A stretch of 64,000 bases of DNA, from assembly GCA_947462335.1 (NCBI GenBank), contig OX381715.1, positions 36,432,650-36,496,649 on the forward strand, in the 5' to 3' direction. Below, piece after piece: positions 1 to 12,415 of the stretch. The DNA comes from Harmothoe impar. Taxonomy: Eukaryota > Annelida > Polychaeta > Phyllodocida > Polynoidae. The notes beneath the pieces are model-generated. The model saw only the letters and a list, made by a program, of their open reading frames with translations. It was not told where the DNA came from and searched no databases. A program made the position numbers and the translations under genes. Positions within the stretch are counted from its first letter, which is position 1. Each line of letters opens with the position of its first letter.

Positions 1-429
1 AAGAGATTGATATCACAACAGAAGAAATCGGACATCAATATCATATTGAAAAATGCGATACAAAAAGTGTCACAAAATTTTCTGAAATTGTCTGCAATGA
101 AGCCTCTATGTAAATGTACTGTGGACTAAGCTTCATTGCTCACATGGTAGTATACGATTCTATGTTAAGTCTATGGGACGCTCAGGTGAGACACTTTTTT
201 AAAGATATCTCGCCGCCACACAACTAGCAGATCTGCATAATAGTAGAGGTCTCCTGCATGAAACTGCATGATATCTGAGACCGATTTTGTCCGCACGGGA
301 AAATGAAGCTAGCCACAGTAAAAGCCGCCCACTGCGCATGTGCAGACAGGAGGTGGACAAAATACACTGCCATTGTACCGCGGGCTGGACACGGAGGGAA
401 GAATCACACAAAAAGACAAAGGACTCTCG

Positions 430-540
430 GGCGTCCGGACTCTCGGGCGCCCACAGCCACCTGCTTGCCCCCAACCACCTGCTTGCCCCCAACCACCTCG
501 TTGCCCACAGCCACCTGCTTGCACACAGTCACCTGCTCAC
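430..540. repeat. 18-bp tandem repeat (CCACCTGCTTGCCCCCAA)
   Basis: About five imperfect copies of an 18-base unit containing 'ccacctgcttgcccccaa' stand in a row, preceded by two copies of 'gactctcgggcg'. The long open frames on both strands here come from the repeat length being a multiple of three and are not evidence of a gene. Confidence 0.7.
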
Positions 541-1809
541 CTGAAATGAGATAACCTACATGTGTGGCACATGAGTTCAGTGTAGTTTTTGACAAGGACC
601 CTGTTTCTGCCGTCAGAAATGAGAAATATTGTACTCAAATTAGATCACTCATTCGACTTTCTAATGACTCTCGCTCGGGCGTCCGGACTCTCGCTCGGGC
701 GTCCGGAAAGTGTTAATATTAGAAGAGGGTGAGATGCTCTTAAATGAACCTTTAAATGTTGTGAGGTGATGATGTCTGATGTTAATGAGATAGCACCCAT
801 CATGGAGGATTACATCTACCCTGTAGGAGGGCTCACCGAATCCTCCCGCCTTGACTAAAGGTGGACAGGTAAGAGGGGTCAGCCATGTCGGCTCCCATAG
901 GTATGGTATTGATGTTGCTGTACATGTGTACTTGGCCGTCCGTTATAGCTCTAGCGAGGCCACGGGCGGTTCATTTTAGCGTAATAGTATAAGCTGAGCA
1001 AGGCGCCACAATGGCTATAATTAGGTCAATTAGGGCCTATTTGTCTTTATGCACATTACATTAGCTACAGAAATTGCATTACCGTAAATTCCCGTGTATA
1101 ACCCGCGGGTTATACGCAAACCAAACCCTCAGTGCGGGTTCTACAAATTTACCAAAGTAGAGGTGCGGTTAATACAAGAGTTTTTGGCAGTATAGTACAG
1201 TACCAATGTTCAGGCCTAGTATACTCTATATATAGAAGAATCGACACGAGGACAGGGCCCCCTGCTAAAAGTCAACACGGCGACACAGTCAAGATTGTGG
1301 GTAGCCATGTTGAGGCACACAACTGAAATTGCAAATTGTATATCAAATTCTTTGGCATCACATAGGCACCAATTGCGTGGGGTCCTTAATATTTACCATT
1401 ATTCTGACTAAGGCTTTACATGTTTCATCTGATGCCTATTGACCGGGTACTAGGAGTGGGGGGTGGGGGGGGGGGATTTGTATTCTATTCATTGCCGTCA
1501 CATAGACACCAAAGGAATTCCATAGACGCCAGTGGAATTCCATAGGCACCGATGATTAGCCCAATATATAAATGCTTCAATTGCATAATCCTTAGCACCA
1601 TTAGCCCCTTTTTAGATCATATATAAACTCAACGTCAGTGCAGCTATACTCCCCACAAAAATTTCCCTTAACCCTTGCCCCCTAGTAAGTGAAGAGCCGC
1701 TTATCAACCATAGACAGGCGCAGCAGTTAGAATAATGAGACAAGTGATAACTGCTCAATGAGCAGCCCAAATGGGCCACTTTTACATGGGGCCCTGTAGT
1801 GTCTGTACG

Positions 1810-2095
1810 GCCATGCTCCACAGTGCTAGAGACGCAGTAGGAGACAGTAGATGCTGAGGTGTCCAGGGGCTGTGCGGCGGCAAACCTGGCCTGCCTGCCT
1901 CAGGCGGCACAGCAGTCTGCTGCAGAGGCACTGCGGCGTCCACAGTCCTCATAAGGGCATGAAACGTAGCTAGGACGCCAGGTACTCCCCCCTCCCCCAG
2001 CCTCCAGCCTCCTGCCTCCTGTGTGGGAGCTGGAGACTGCTGCGTGCAGGACAGCCTTCTACTACTGCCAGCTGGGGGCCCCTCTATCACACCTC
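1810..2095. other. GC-rich island, open on the minus strand, unassigned
   Basis: This stretch is clearly more GC-rich than its surroundings and stays open for about 100 codons on the minus strand (low complexity, rich in P, A and G). No family is recognisable and splice sites are not convincing. It could be a divergent exon, a promoter-type CpG island or simple GC-rich intergenic sequence. Confidence 0.2.
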
Positions 2096-3264
2096 TAAAT
2101 AGTGTAACGCCTTATCATGCTGACCTGCATGAGGACATAGGGCGCCACTGTGTTCAATGTAATACGCACACATCATCCGTAGTAAACTGATAGATATTAC
2201 TTACATTGTAAATTAAGGTAAAGAGGAATACATTGGATTCCAAACTATTACTATTTTTCAGTTTGATCTTGGTCAACTGAACGTTTACCCACGCCGAGTT
2301 TATTATTATTTACCTTGATTTCTTTTGCGGTTACTTTGTATATGCCTTGAATTGATCGTTGACAATCAATCAAGACCTGAGTTCCTGGTAGCACGGACCA
2401 TGGGTAGCTGTCCCCCAGGGATCTTCTTATTTGTTTATCTGTGCCAAGCCGGGTAAGGCCACCTTTTTTTGATAACTTGGATTACGGGCTTTTGGCTCCA
2501 AATTCTTAGAAGGGCAGAGGCAAAAAAAACAAACAAAAAAAAAGGCATGGAAAATGTCATTTCTAGGCAATCTAAAGATGATATATTGAGAATTATCCCC
2601 AATCTGAAAGGCCTCAGTCTACCTTTTTCTGATCAACATGTACTTTTTTTTTTTTGGTAAAATTCTCAAAAAAACTCGGAGGGAAATGGTAAAAAAAAAC
2701 AAAAAAAAACTTTTTTTTTTTTTTTTTTTGCAAAATACCAAAAATTTCGGCGGCGGATCCGTAATCCAAGTTAACAAAATAAAACGGCCTAACAAGACCC
2801 TCCCAACTACCTCCACCTACCCCAGTCCGGTTCTGAGCGGGGCAAAATGTTGACAGCAGAACTAGTGACAGGACTAGTGACAGCATAATTTGTGACCGAG
2901 AAAAGTTTAAAATGAGAAGTTGTGAAAGCAGAAGTTGCCAGCAAAAAGTTGCCAGCAGAAGCTGTAACAGCAAAAAAGTAGGCAGCAAATTTTGTGACAG
3001 CAAAAGAGTTTACAGCAGAAATCTTTTCATATATCATTTTACATTTTATACGTCTCAGTCTTGTGCCATACACAATATCCTATGGGCTGCCAAATCTATT
3101 TAATTATTTATCGCTATTTAGAAAGATTAAAATCTCCAGCCTCTTCTCAATTATATTAATGTATTATATATGTGGAGCGACAGCAACTGTGAAGATTGGG
3201 GAAGCTTAACGTGCAGTCCAACTTCAAAAATACAGGGCTTTGGGTCAACCTCTCTCGGTGGTGC

Positions 3265-3830
3265 TACTGTAAAACCTCGCGTATAAGCCTAACTCGCGTA
3301 TAAGCCGCCCCCGACTTTGACCCAATCCTATAAGCCGCAGAGGGCCTCTGAACAGCCTCTGGGAAAAACTCGCGTATAAGCCGCACCCCCAACTTTAGCC
3401 CCACATGGAGTCAGAGTCCTCCTGGTGGCCCGTATGGCCTCCCTGTGGCCGGTTGGGCTTCCATGAGCCGTGACAGCTTTCTTTAAAAAAATAGAAAGGC
3501 CTCATCCCAACACACACCGAGCTAATGTACTACAGTTATGTAGCGGCAACCCCCCCCCCCCTCCCCCATTTGTGTTTGTCACTGCGTAGGATGCTAGCAG
3601 GGATTAGTGGTGGGCTGCATTGTCTGAGGTGTGAGTGGGATGCATTGTGGTTCCCCTCCCCCCCAGCTGCAGTCTCTGTGACTCCCGGAGCTGTGTTAAG
3701 GTCATTTTATAAATCATAATTTGGAAAAACTTGCGTATAAGCCGCACCCCGAGTTTGGGCCGATCCTATAAGCCACATCGCCGATCTGACTTGCGTACTT
3801 GCCGCGGCTTCTACTCGAGGTTCTACGGTA
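3265..3830. mobile_element. 566-bp MITE with TACNGTANAACCTCG inverted ends
   Basis: The left end 'tactgtaaaacctcg' is matched in inverted form by the right end 'ttctacggta' and its neighbours. The body repeats the phrase 'gcgtataagccgcacccc' several times. Related sequence occurs near 1084-1165, 15243-15450, 24830-25084 and 37200-37290, so this is a dispersed family. No transposase frame is present, so it would be non-autonomous. Confidence 0.65.
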
Positions 3831-5009
3831 CCTTGATGACTGAGTAAACATTCAGCCAGACCAGACCACGGTCTCCATAGTTACCTGTGTGATGTCATCA
3901 CTTCAGGTGTAGTAGCTCATGGTGTAAACAACAACATGAGTTTGTCACTAGGTGTGTCATCTATTGTGACATCATTGCCTCTTGGTTATGAGTGATGCAC
4001 TCTCCCAGCTGAGGTGAAATTGCCAAACACATTTCTAGCATAAATACAAGGGTTTCCGTAGTGGGTGACTGTATACAAGGTTTCGATCTCTCAAGATCTC
4101 ATCGGACACATTAACTAAATCAAAGCCTGTAGAGTTTCTACAGTCTAAGAAGTGTGATTTTCACATCTGGTGGTTATCCACCACAAGTGGTTAGGGGCTA
4201 AGCCCTCATGTGGTGGGGAGGGCAAAACCTTAATCAAAATTATTTTCGGATTCTGTCTTTTATGTCCATAATAGATGACAGTGTTACCTTAATGCAAATG
4301 AATAAAGGTTATTACTCACAAATACTAATGATAGACAGCCGGTAACATAATATGACAGTCCTAGTCAGTACCAAGATGAACATGCTGAAAACTGTACATA
4401 ATACAGTCATAATGTGTACATCTTACACAGAAAGGATCTCTTCTTATGTGCAAACTGTTTAGTTGAACCTGGCACAGTGATGACAGCAGTGAAACCGTTT
4501 ACAATTTCTCCCCATTGCATGAATCAAGTCTAAAATGAGCACTGGGTTCCACATGGACCCCATTAGAAAATTACACACTTTGTTGTTTTGTAACAAAAGG
4601 ACTCAGGCTTTCTCAAAATAAATTGGAAGGCATGTAGACCTCTGAGGTTCTTACCATATAGATAAAAAACAGAAATCAGATTCGGTTTCAATACTTTTTG
4701 ATTGACATCATTTTGGAGATTTTTTTCATTTTTCCAACTATCATTCACCATTTAATAGAAATGAGAAAAAAATGACTTGCAACTTAAAATACCCTTCTTA
4801 GAGGTGCTCAACATCCTACGAAATAAGCCTACAAAATATGTAGTTTGTATCTTTAACCATGTTTGTATGGGAATTTCTCTCTGTCTGGGGTCCGCTTGGA
4901 CCCCGTGTAATATTAAACGTGATTTTTCTGACGTGGTAAGAAAAGGGTTAAGCAATAAAAGATTATAAAGTGTGCCCTGCCTGTTATGGTGTGTATTGCT
5001 TTGTTGCAG

Positions 5010-6464
5010 TTTGATGAATGAGGTGGTGCACACGTCACCGACAATCGGTAGTAACGTGGAGGAGGTGATATGGAAAAACATTCACTTCCTGATGTGGGAC
5101 ATCGGGGGGCAGGAGTCGCTGCGGTCAGCATGGAGCACCTACTACACCAACGCTGAGGTACACTGCCCGATACACCATTTCAAAAAGAGCGTGCTACTGT
5201 TAAACAATCCCTCACCATGTCTTAGTACCAGCAATGAAAGTCTTCAAGTTTTTCCCTGATTTCAGTGTTTTTTTATGTCACAAAGACCTGTACTATATAG
5301 GACATTTATTCGGGAGCCTCAGTTTGAACATTTAAAGTTTTTTTGATGTATGCCCCGCCTCCAACTAGTGCGCACTGCACACTTGTAGTCTGACTCTAAC
5401 CTTACGGCAATACTGATGTATGTGATTGAGATCCTCTGTGGGAAATAATTGAATTTTTATATTTTCTGAGAATATCACAGGCCGAATGAGAGCCTCCTGG
5501 TAGAGATGGTCGACAGGGGGTTTGTAGTATTAGGGTAAGGCCTGACACTTATATGCTCCGGTCATCTAGGCACGTAGACTCAGACCTGTAGTGTTGTGTA
5601 AAGCCAGTAGATATCTCTGGGGTATACCTGGTCTGAGTCTAGGTGCCTAGATGACCGGACCATGTGTCAGGCCTTACCCTAATACTACCACCCCCTGCAG
5701 ACCATCTCTACCAGAAGGCTCTCATTCGGCCTGTGGAGAATATAGAACAAGTATTCAAATCTATATTTGCTGATGACAATAACATGGGCATTTGTAATCT
5801 AAGATAAGATAAGATACGGTGTGCTTAACCAATTGTTAGCATACTTCACCACAAGTAGTGATGTGAGTCTACTGATAAGGATTAATTTGACTTTGAAATG
5901 GTTGGCTTATATATTAACCCAAAAGAGGGTTGTGCGCTCAGTGTGTTAACTGTGTACTGTGGTTGCAGTTCGTGATCCTGGTGGTGGACAGCACAGACCG
6001 GGAGCGGCTCAGCATTACTAAGGAGGAGCTCTACAAGATGTTGAACTGTGAGGACCTCAAGAAGGCTGCCGTCCTCATCTTTGCCAACAAGCAGGATATC
6101 AAGGGGGCCATGTCGTCAGCCGAGATCTCCCAACAACTCAACTTGACGTCAATCAAGGACCATGGATGGCACATCCAAGCGTGTTGTGCACTAACAGGGG
6201 AAGGGTAAGTAGCAGATTTGTGAATTATTATCAGTTAGTTTTTTACGCAATTACACATCAGAACATGCTGTATACAGATAGACAAATCAGTCTAATTTGA
6301 CCTTGACGTATTACATGGTAGATAAGATAAAATAGTAATAGTTCAAAGACAAGTGTAAGAGTTTTAAATATTTGTCTCCCCTTTCATATTGTAATGATTC
6401 TCGGTCTACCCCTTGCAGGCTGTACCAAGGTTTAGAGTGGATCACAAGCCACATTCGGAGGTGA
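5010..6464 (+). CDS. ARL5: ARL5-type small GTPase, last three coding exons
   Basis: Three exons join in frame: 5010-5157, 5969-6204 and 6419-6464 (TGA at 6462-6464). Introns are GT-AG: acceptor ttgttgcag before 5010, donor gtacac after 5157, acceptor ggttgcag before 5969, donor gtaagt after 6204, acceptor ccttgcag before 6419. The protein shows switch I ([11 protein letters not shown]), switch II (WDIGGQE), the specificity motif NKQD, the CAL motif, and the ARL5 hallmark phrases [19 protein letters not shown] and [13 protein letters not shown]5 proteins are Arf-like GTPases at the trans-Golgi that recruit the GARP tether for endosome-to-Golgi traffic (family knowledge). The N-terminal myristoylation and P-loop part is missing because exon 5010 begins with the last base of a codon. 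It could be the single invertebrate ancestor of ARL5A/B/C. Confidence 0.93.
5476..5735. mobile_element. 260-bp palindromic hairpin MITE in ARL5 intron
   Basis: Left arm from 'cacaggccgaatgagagcc' and right arm ending 'ggctctcattcggcctgtg' are reverse complements. The match runs inward through 'agagatggtc' and 'ggtaaggcctgaca', giving arms of about 110-120 bases around a short loop. It has no coding capacity and lies in the intron between ARL5 exons 5010-5157 and 5969-6204. Confidence 0.8.
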
Positions 6465-6815
6465 TGTGTCCGTCTGTGATTTCTAGGCTCATACTTCATT
6501 AAGACACACAGCGCCATGCCAGAAACCTCCTAGCAAGACATCGCCACCATTCAACTCTTCACAGTGACTAGTAGCCACAGCAGACAACCTTCTCCCAGTC
6601 ATCCAGCAGCCCGCTACTGCAAGCATGCATGCCTCCCTGATGGATGCTACAGCTGTAAGAAACCCTTCTCCACCTCAGATGTAGGATGTGCATAGCATGG
6701 AGACCCACTGATGAAGTAGGACTAGTCAATGGGCCCCCATGTGTGTGGTTGTGGCATTAAATGGAGGCACAACTATATCTGTTACTGTCCCCTGGTTGGT
6801 GAATATTGTACCAGC
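6465..6815 (+). other. ARL5 3' flank, probable 3' UTR
   Basis: Follows the ARL5 stop codon. An ATTAAA hexamer lies near 6757, just before the minisatellite; an AATAAA is near 9425. The real cleavage site cannot be chosen from sequence alone. Confidence 0.4.
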
Positions 6816-7529
6816 CTACCCACATCCAGGCACTCAGTACAGGTGGTGACAGACCCTGCTACCGGCCTACCCACATCCAGGCACCCAGTACAGGTGGTGA
6901 CAGACCCTGCTACCGGCCTACCCACATCCAGGCACCCAGTACAGGTGGTGACAGACCCTGCTACCGGCCTACCCACATCCAGGCACCCAGTACAGGTGGT
7001 GACAGACGCTGCTACCGGCCTACCCACATCCAGGCACCCAGTACAGGTGGTGACAGACCCTGCTACCGGCCTACCCACATCCAGGCACCCAGTACAGGTG
7101 GTGACAGACGCTGCTACCGGCCTACCCACATCCAGGCACCCAGTACAGGTGGTGGCAGACCCTGCTACCGGCCTACCCACATCCAGGCACTCAGTACAGG
7201 TGGTGGCAGACCCTGCTACCGGCCTACCCACATCCAGGCACCCAGTACAGGTGGTGACAGACGCTGCTACCGGCCTACCCACATCCAGGCACCCAGTACA
7301 GGTGGTGGCAGACCCTGCTACCGGCCTACCCACATCCAGGCACCCAGTACAGGTGGTGACAGACGCTGCTACCGGCCTACCCACATCCAGGCACCCAGTA
7401 CAGGTGGTGGCAGACCCTGCTACCGGCCTACCCACATCCAGGCACCCAGTACAGGTGGTGACAGACGCTGCTACCGGCCTACCCACATCCAGGCACCCAG
7501 TACAGGTGGTGACAGACCCTGCTACCGGC
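6816..7529. repeat. 51-bp minisatellite, 14 copies
   Basis: Fourteen near-identical 51-base units (each contains 'cctacccacatccaggcac' and 'agtacaggtggtgacaga') lie directly downstream of ARL5. Variant sites alternate between neighbouring units (gaccct/gacgct and gtgaca/gtggca), so the later part has a two-unit, about 102-base, higher-order period. Because 51 is divisible by three and the unit lacks stops, two plus frames and one minus frame stay open for 250-280 codons. I read these as artefacts. Confidence 0.95.
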
Positions 7530-8939
7530 CTACTGACGATGCAGGCATGGAGTACAGGTGGTGACATATCAGCATGGTGACTGATGTGTAACCTTTAAAA
7601 GAGCTGCGCTATTCCCGAAGTAACTCTGACAGACTTCTTACCTTCCTGCTACAGACCTAAGCCAGCTACAGTTCCACTGTCGTCAAACTAAGCGCCCCAT
7701 AACCGGTTCACGCTTAAACCTCCTCAAAGTAAGCCGACCGCCATAGGAAGTAGGCATGTGATGAGGGCCACACATAACACAGGGTCTTGTTAGGACAATC
7801 TCTGTGTTGCAACCAGTATTATTGGAGGTGTATAAGGGCTACCTCCTTCAACAATCTGTGTCATTAGGATGTAGTATACATGTGAGGAAAATGGTGATTT
7901 AGAATACTGTCTCTACCTTGTCATCACTTTGCATGCTGTCATTTCTATTCAATATTGACACTATTCATTGAAGGCAAGAACAGTGGGTTTATACTAGACG
8001 GTTAGGCAGCGCTGTGGTATTTGTATGTCCATGGCTGGTTACCTCTGAAGCACCTACAGACCAAATGGAAGTTATTTTGACATTTTTAGGAACAGAAAAA
8101 ATGGGATCATATTACACAACCTGTATGAACATGTGTCCGTCCTTCGCCGTTACATTGACTGGTTCTACAATGACGAGTTCATTTATCCCTAAGCTAATAT
8201 TGTGTGTTATAAAAGGGTGTAAGAAAGTCTTACTTTAGATCAAACTAATCATGGAAATCATGGAAAGTCCACTGTGTGAGGAGAATTGCGCTGATTGCGG
8301 TGCCTGCAGACCTCCAGGTGCCCACACCAGAGGTCGCCAGTGTGCGCAGAGAGAGGAGGAGGAGGGTGGCACATTCCTCTTGTCGGGAAGTTTCTACGTT
8401 ATACTACTATTTAAGCGTATATTAGGGCTGGAGAAATGACAGAAGAAATATTTATATACTGTGATCGTGTGTGTCCTTTCCTTGCTCTTATTATTTAACA
8501 CTATCTTAATCTTGGATGGTAAACCCAGGTTTTTCAGCCAGAACCCTATTGTATTTGGAAACCATCAGGTTATAAAGAAAACACAACATATTTGATAGAA
8601 AAAATTGCCGTACAACCTGTATCTTAGTGTTGTGCTGAATTGTGGCTGCCTGTGGTGCATCTAGAAGACATGTGGCCAGCTTAACCTGGTGAGGACACAC
8701 CCAGATGGCGAATCGTGTGTGCGCATGGTTGTATGCACAGTTGTATGCGTGTGCAGATCATGGTCAAAGCCAGACATCATTTTACATATATAGGGAGTGG
8801 GAGGGTGGGCATCATCACTAGAAGTCATACTGGCTTTTTATATCATATCTTATCATGTTATCTTATCACTTACTCCTCATAACTCGAGCCAGGTCTTTTG
8901 GCATATTCTAGTATCCATTGTAAAGAGAACAGAGTATAT
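7530..8939. other. Non-coding stretch downstream of ARL5
   Basis: No exon, known repeat or RNA gene could be supported. Small open frames (for example 8014-8238 and 8251-8439) lack domains and splice context. Part of it may be ARL5 3' UTR if the AATAAA near 9425 is used. Confidence 0.5.
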
Positions 8940-8998
8940 CATGTATATATGTGTGGGTGTATGCGTGCGTGTGTATATATGTATATATACACACATAC

Positions 8999-9031
<33 letters not shown>

Positions 9032-9048
9032 TGTATGTATATATATAC

Positions 9049-9131
<83 letters not shown>

Positions 9132-9172
9132 TATATGTATACATGTATATATATATATATATATATATTGTG
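8940..9172. repeat. TA/TG-rich microsatellite
   Basis: A long run of alternating ta with interspersed tg/ca words, including an uninterrupted (TA)n from about 9059 to 9126. It produces false frames of I-Y repeats on both strands. Confidence 0.95.
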
Positions 9173-10104
9173 GGTGTGTGTATGATAAAGTATTAGTAAA
9201 GCTTCGTTGGAGTTGCTCAATAGACGACCCTTGCCAAAAGAATTAATTATAAGAAATGACTTCGGCAGTTTATATGACAGAAAAGACAGTCGGTAGTTGA
9301 GGCAATCCTTTTTATTGATTAAAGCCTCTTTCTTGGTAGCGAAGTGTTGAATTGTTGACCGGTGGGTGTTTTAGTTTCATGATATTGCTGTATGGTTTTA
9401 TGTTGTCTTGATGCACATGTACAATAAATATCGTGCGGAGACAGCAGAAAAGGAGGTGCATTGTGTTAGTTCAATAGTAAAACGGCCTATTTCTACATTG
9501 TTTCGTTAACGTCGTGCCTTCTATGTATATATATAGTCTTGATTCGCGCCTCAGTTAACTGTGGTGGTGTCGCACCGCGGTTTGTGTACTTACCGTGGTC
9601 TTCATCTCCTTGTGTGACAAACATTTGATACAGCATGGATGAACAGACCTCACTTGATTGGCTATATTCTGTGACTGCCTTCTCCTTTACACACACCCTC
9701 CAACAGGGACTGAGTCAAGTGCTTTGTCCCTACTCATTACTGAAATTTCCCACATAAGTGCACAGGCCTCAAAAGAATAATGGCAAGTGTCGAATAAGTG
9801 CAGGTGTAGGACCTCCCCGAAACCTGAAATTCACTATAAAAGGCCTCTGCAGGAGGTAGCAGACTTGATATTCATAAGCTCAGGTTGGCTTTAAAGGGGT
9901 AACTATGGTAGTTGGCAGGTGCCTTAACTGGCCCGCGGGAGGGAACAGCCGTCGCCTGCTCAGACGGTGCTGGTCACACTACTGACGTTTGTCCCAGGTT
10001 AGCACCTAGTACTGACTAGGTATGACGCCATATCTTTATCCAGGTCTCGTCTCTGCTGATAGCATTTGCAACTGACTTATTTCGGTCTGTGTATGACAAT
10101 GCGC

Positions 10105-10106
<2 letters not shown>

Positions 10107-10136
<30 letters not shown>

Positions 10137-10137
10137 C
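10107..10137. repeat. (TG)n microsatellite
   Basis: About fourteen uninterrupted TG dinucleotides. Confidence 0.9.
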
Positions 10138-10711
10138 ATGCGGTCATAAGGCAGGTACGACTGGGTATGGTTTGTGTCTATATGTGAGTGCGTTCAAAGA
10201 TGGTATAAATAAGGGAGTGCATGTGGAAGTGTCGATTTAAATGTCAGTGATACGTTGGGGGGGGGGGGGGCGATGTCTTTATAATAAGGGTAGTGTCGTA
10301 CAGTAAGACTATCTACATTCGTCCAGCATGGTGTTTAACAAAACACAAGGAGATAAAAAACGACAATGAAAAGTTACTGAGCTGAGCACCCTATCTATTT
10401 AATTTTGAATTGGCATGAGAAGACTTTTAGAGTGTAAATTATACATTCCTGGTTTTATATTGTGTTGGTGTTGTGTGGGACCGCTGCCGTATGATGTACT
10501 CCTGGGTCGTTGAAGATGAACTGCTTCTCTGTGTCAGGGACAAAGGATAGAGATGACTTGTCATCCTCCCGGTGCTCCGCTAAATACTATCATTTGTACA
10601 GTAGACTTGCAAACCATATCTGTCTTGAAGTGATCCAAACATTGCCTCTGAGGATATGAGGTGTTACCTTTATTTTGAAATTGAATTCAATTAAACAAAG
10701 GGGATTTATGT

Positions 10712-10850
10712 ATAAAGGGAGAATTCCACTGGCGTAGGTCGGCCGTAATTCCGGCATCCAATGAAAGTCTATTATATTAAACTTATGGACGAATCTCGTT
10801 CGAAGACGGAATCTCGGCTGATTTTACGTCAGTGGAATGCACGCTTAAGA
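10712..10850. mobile_element. MITE with 'attccactg...cagtggaat' ends
   Basis: Ends 'taaagggagaattccactg' and 'cagtggaatgcacgctta' are imperfect inverted repeats. The inside ('ccaatgaaagtctat...aaacttatggacgaatctcg') is shared with the copy at 47875-48120, so this is a family. Confidence 0.65.
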
Positions 10851-12230
10851 CACATTGGCGTCCAACTTATTTGGTTTAATGATCGGAATTTATGAAGAAC
10901 TCGCAAGTAGCAGACCACAGGGTTACATTCAGATTGATAAATGACACCACAAAGAACGGGTCTGAGATATCAAAGCAATTGTCATTTACGTGCGTCCACA
11001 AGTGACCCATTTTCTAACCTAAATATTAACGTTTTGAGACCATTGTTGCGGATTCTGGCCCTATAGCGATGAAGCTGGATAGAACTTGTTCCCAGAAATA
11101 ACATGTGCAGGCTAGCACTAGCTGCTCACGTGAGATCTTGGTTCTGCTCTCAGAATGTCACTTGCTACGGTGCATGGGTGTCGGCTACCCAGCTAGATCT
11201 CTCGAGAGTTTCTGAGGACAGATTTGATATGGGCCCACCAGCAATATCGCTATATATAGGAGTCGTGATTGGGCAGGCTTCAAGACGCATGGTCAACAAC
11301 TAGATTGTATTTACCGGTTTGGGTCTCCAATGAAACCATGTCACTCAACCCAACGTAGGTTCATGAGGCTGGAAGACAAACTCACTCCCCAGAGGGACTT
11401 AGTACCACACAGGACAGGATTTTATATGTCATTCTTGTGTGCCTCTTCTCTATATTTCTTTATGTTACCTACTTTAGTTGTGTTTGTGGATAGTGTTCAC
11501 CAAATATTTATGAAAAGGGGACAAGACTTATGTTTATAGGAAATTATCACTTATTTGTGTACACAAATTTCACGATGTCATGAGCTTTGATATGTGATTT
11601 GGAATTTGGAATTATACCATTTCATTTCTTAAATTTTCAAAATACTTAAATTGGACTCAATTTTCTCAATCCAAAGCAGCGTTGTGAACAAAGTTCACAT
11701 AGCTTCTAATCATACCTTCGTATATATTCTTTAACACTGAAGTAGCCTCTTTTATGGTAGTTGTTGGACTGGTGTATTGTGGTACAGAGCCAGTATTTGC
11801 TGTTGTGAGACCTTCGAATTCTGACCATGTTCTGCATTGGATGTTGCCATAATTGAATCAATAGTAATAATAAAAAGAAATCCGCAAAGGACATTGAAAG
11901 TTTTGAGGTATATATACACCAGGTATATCTGATGAAAATGTAAAAGCATGGACGTGAGTAAGTTATAATAAAATTCCTGGTAAAGGCAATGAATTTTTGC
12001 TTTCACAAATTAATTCACATCTGTTTGTGTAACCTATGTTCAGCAATGTATCATGACATATGTACCAAGCTCACTGGCGTCAGTGATAGAATGTAATAAT
12101 GGACGATTTTACAAAGATGGGTTAAGAGAGGAAAAGAAACAGAATTGGTAGCTGTGTATGGCGATTTCTTTCCCAAATAAAATGATAATTATACCACTGG
12201 CTCCCATTTGGCCTTATTCTTTATCCGAAA

Positions 12231-12415
12231 TACCGTACCGTTGCGAATTAGCGCCGGGGCGCTCTTCAATTTGGCGGGGCTTTTATCTCCAAACCAGGCG
12301 CTTATTGAAGATCCTATTTTAGTGCTTAAGGAACATTTCAAGACCCCTGTACCCCCGGCGCTTACTCAAGACCGGCGCTCTTTCGAAACCGGCACTTAAT
12401 CGCGACGGTACGGTA
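12231..12415. mobile_element. 185-bp MITE, TACCGTACCGT family
   Basis: Begins 'taccgtaccgttgcg' and ends 'cgcgacggtacggta', a near-perfect terminal inverted repeat of about 15 bases flanked by TA. The reverse complement matches the element at 37543-37723 over nearly all its length, including 'aggggtcttgaaatgttcc'. No coding capacity; TA duplication suggests mobilisation by a Tc1/mariner-like enzyme (inference). Confidence 0.8.

Larger units (their letters stand above)
1..5009. other. Repeat-rich region with no supported exon
   Basis: No exon with good splice sites plus a recognisable domain was found here. The stretch holds short tandem repeats (about 430-540 and 666-710), an A/T homopolymer cluster (2520-2740), a degenerate repeat of about 20 bases rich in 'gacagcagaa'-like words (2840-3020), a MITE with inverted ends (3265-3830) and a related fragment near 1084-1165. 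It should contain upstream intron of the ARL5 gene, because the first exon seen at 5010 starts inside a codon. I looked for the P-loop exon of ARL5 (GLDNAGKT) and did not see it. Confidence 0.6.

Noticed and set aside
1782..2090. 102-codon minus-strand frame
   Set aside because: Low-complexity GC-rich composition and no convincing splice sites; listed only as an unassigned island.
6816..7529. CRISPR-like regular repeat spacing
   Set aside because: Units are contiguous with no unique spacers, and the genome is animal.
6729..7580. 283-codon and 261-codon open frames over the 51-bp repeat
   Set aside because: Open in several frames on both strands only because the unit is a multiple of three without stops; no domain and no splice context.
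8797..9246. Ile/Tyr-repeat frames on both strands
   Set aside because: (TA)n microsatellite translated.
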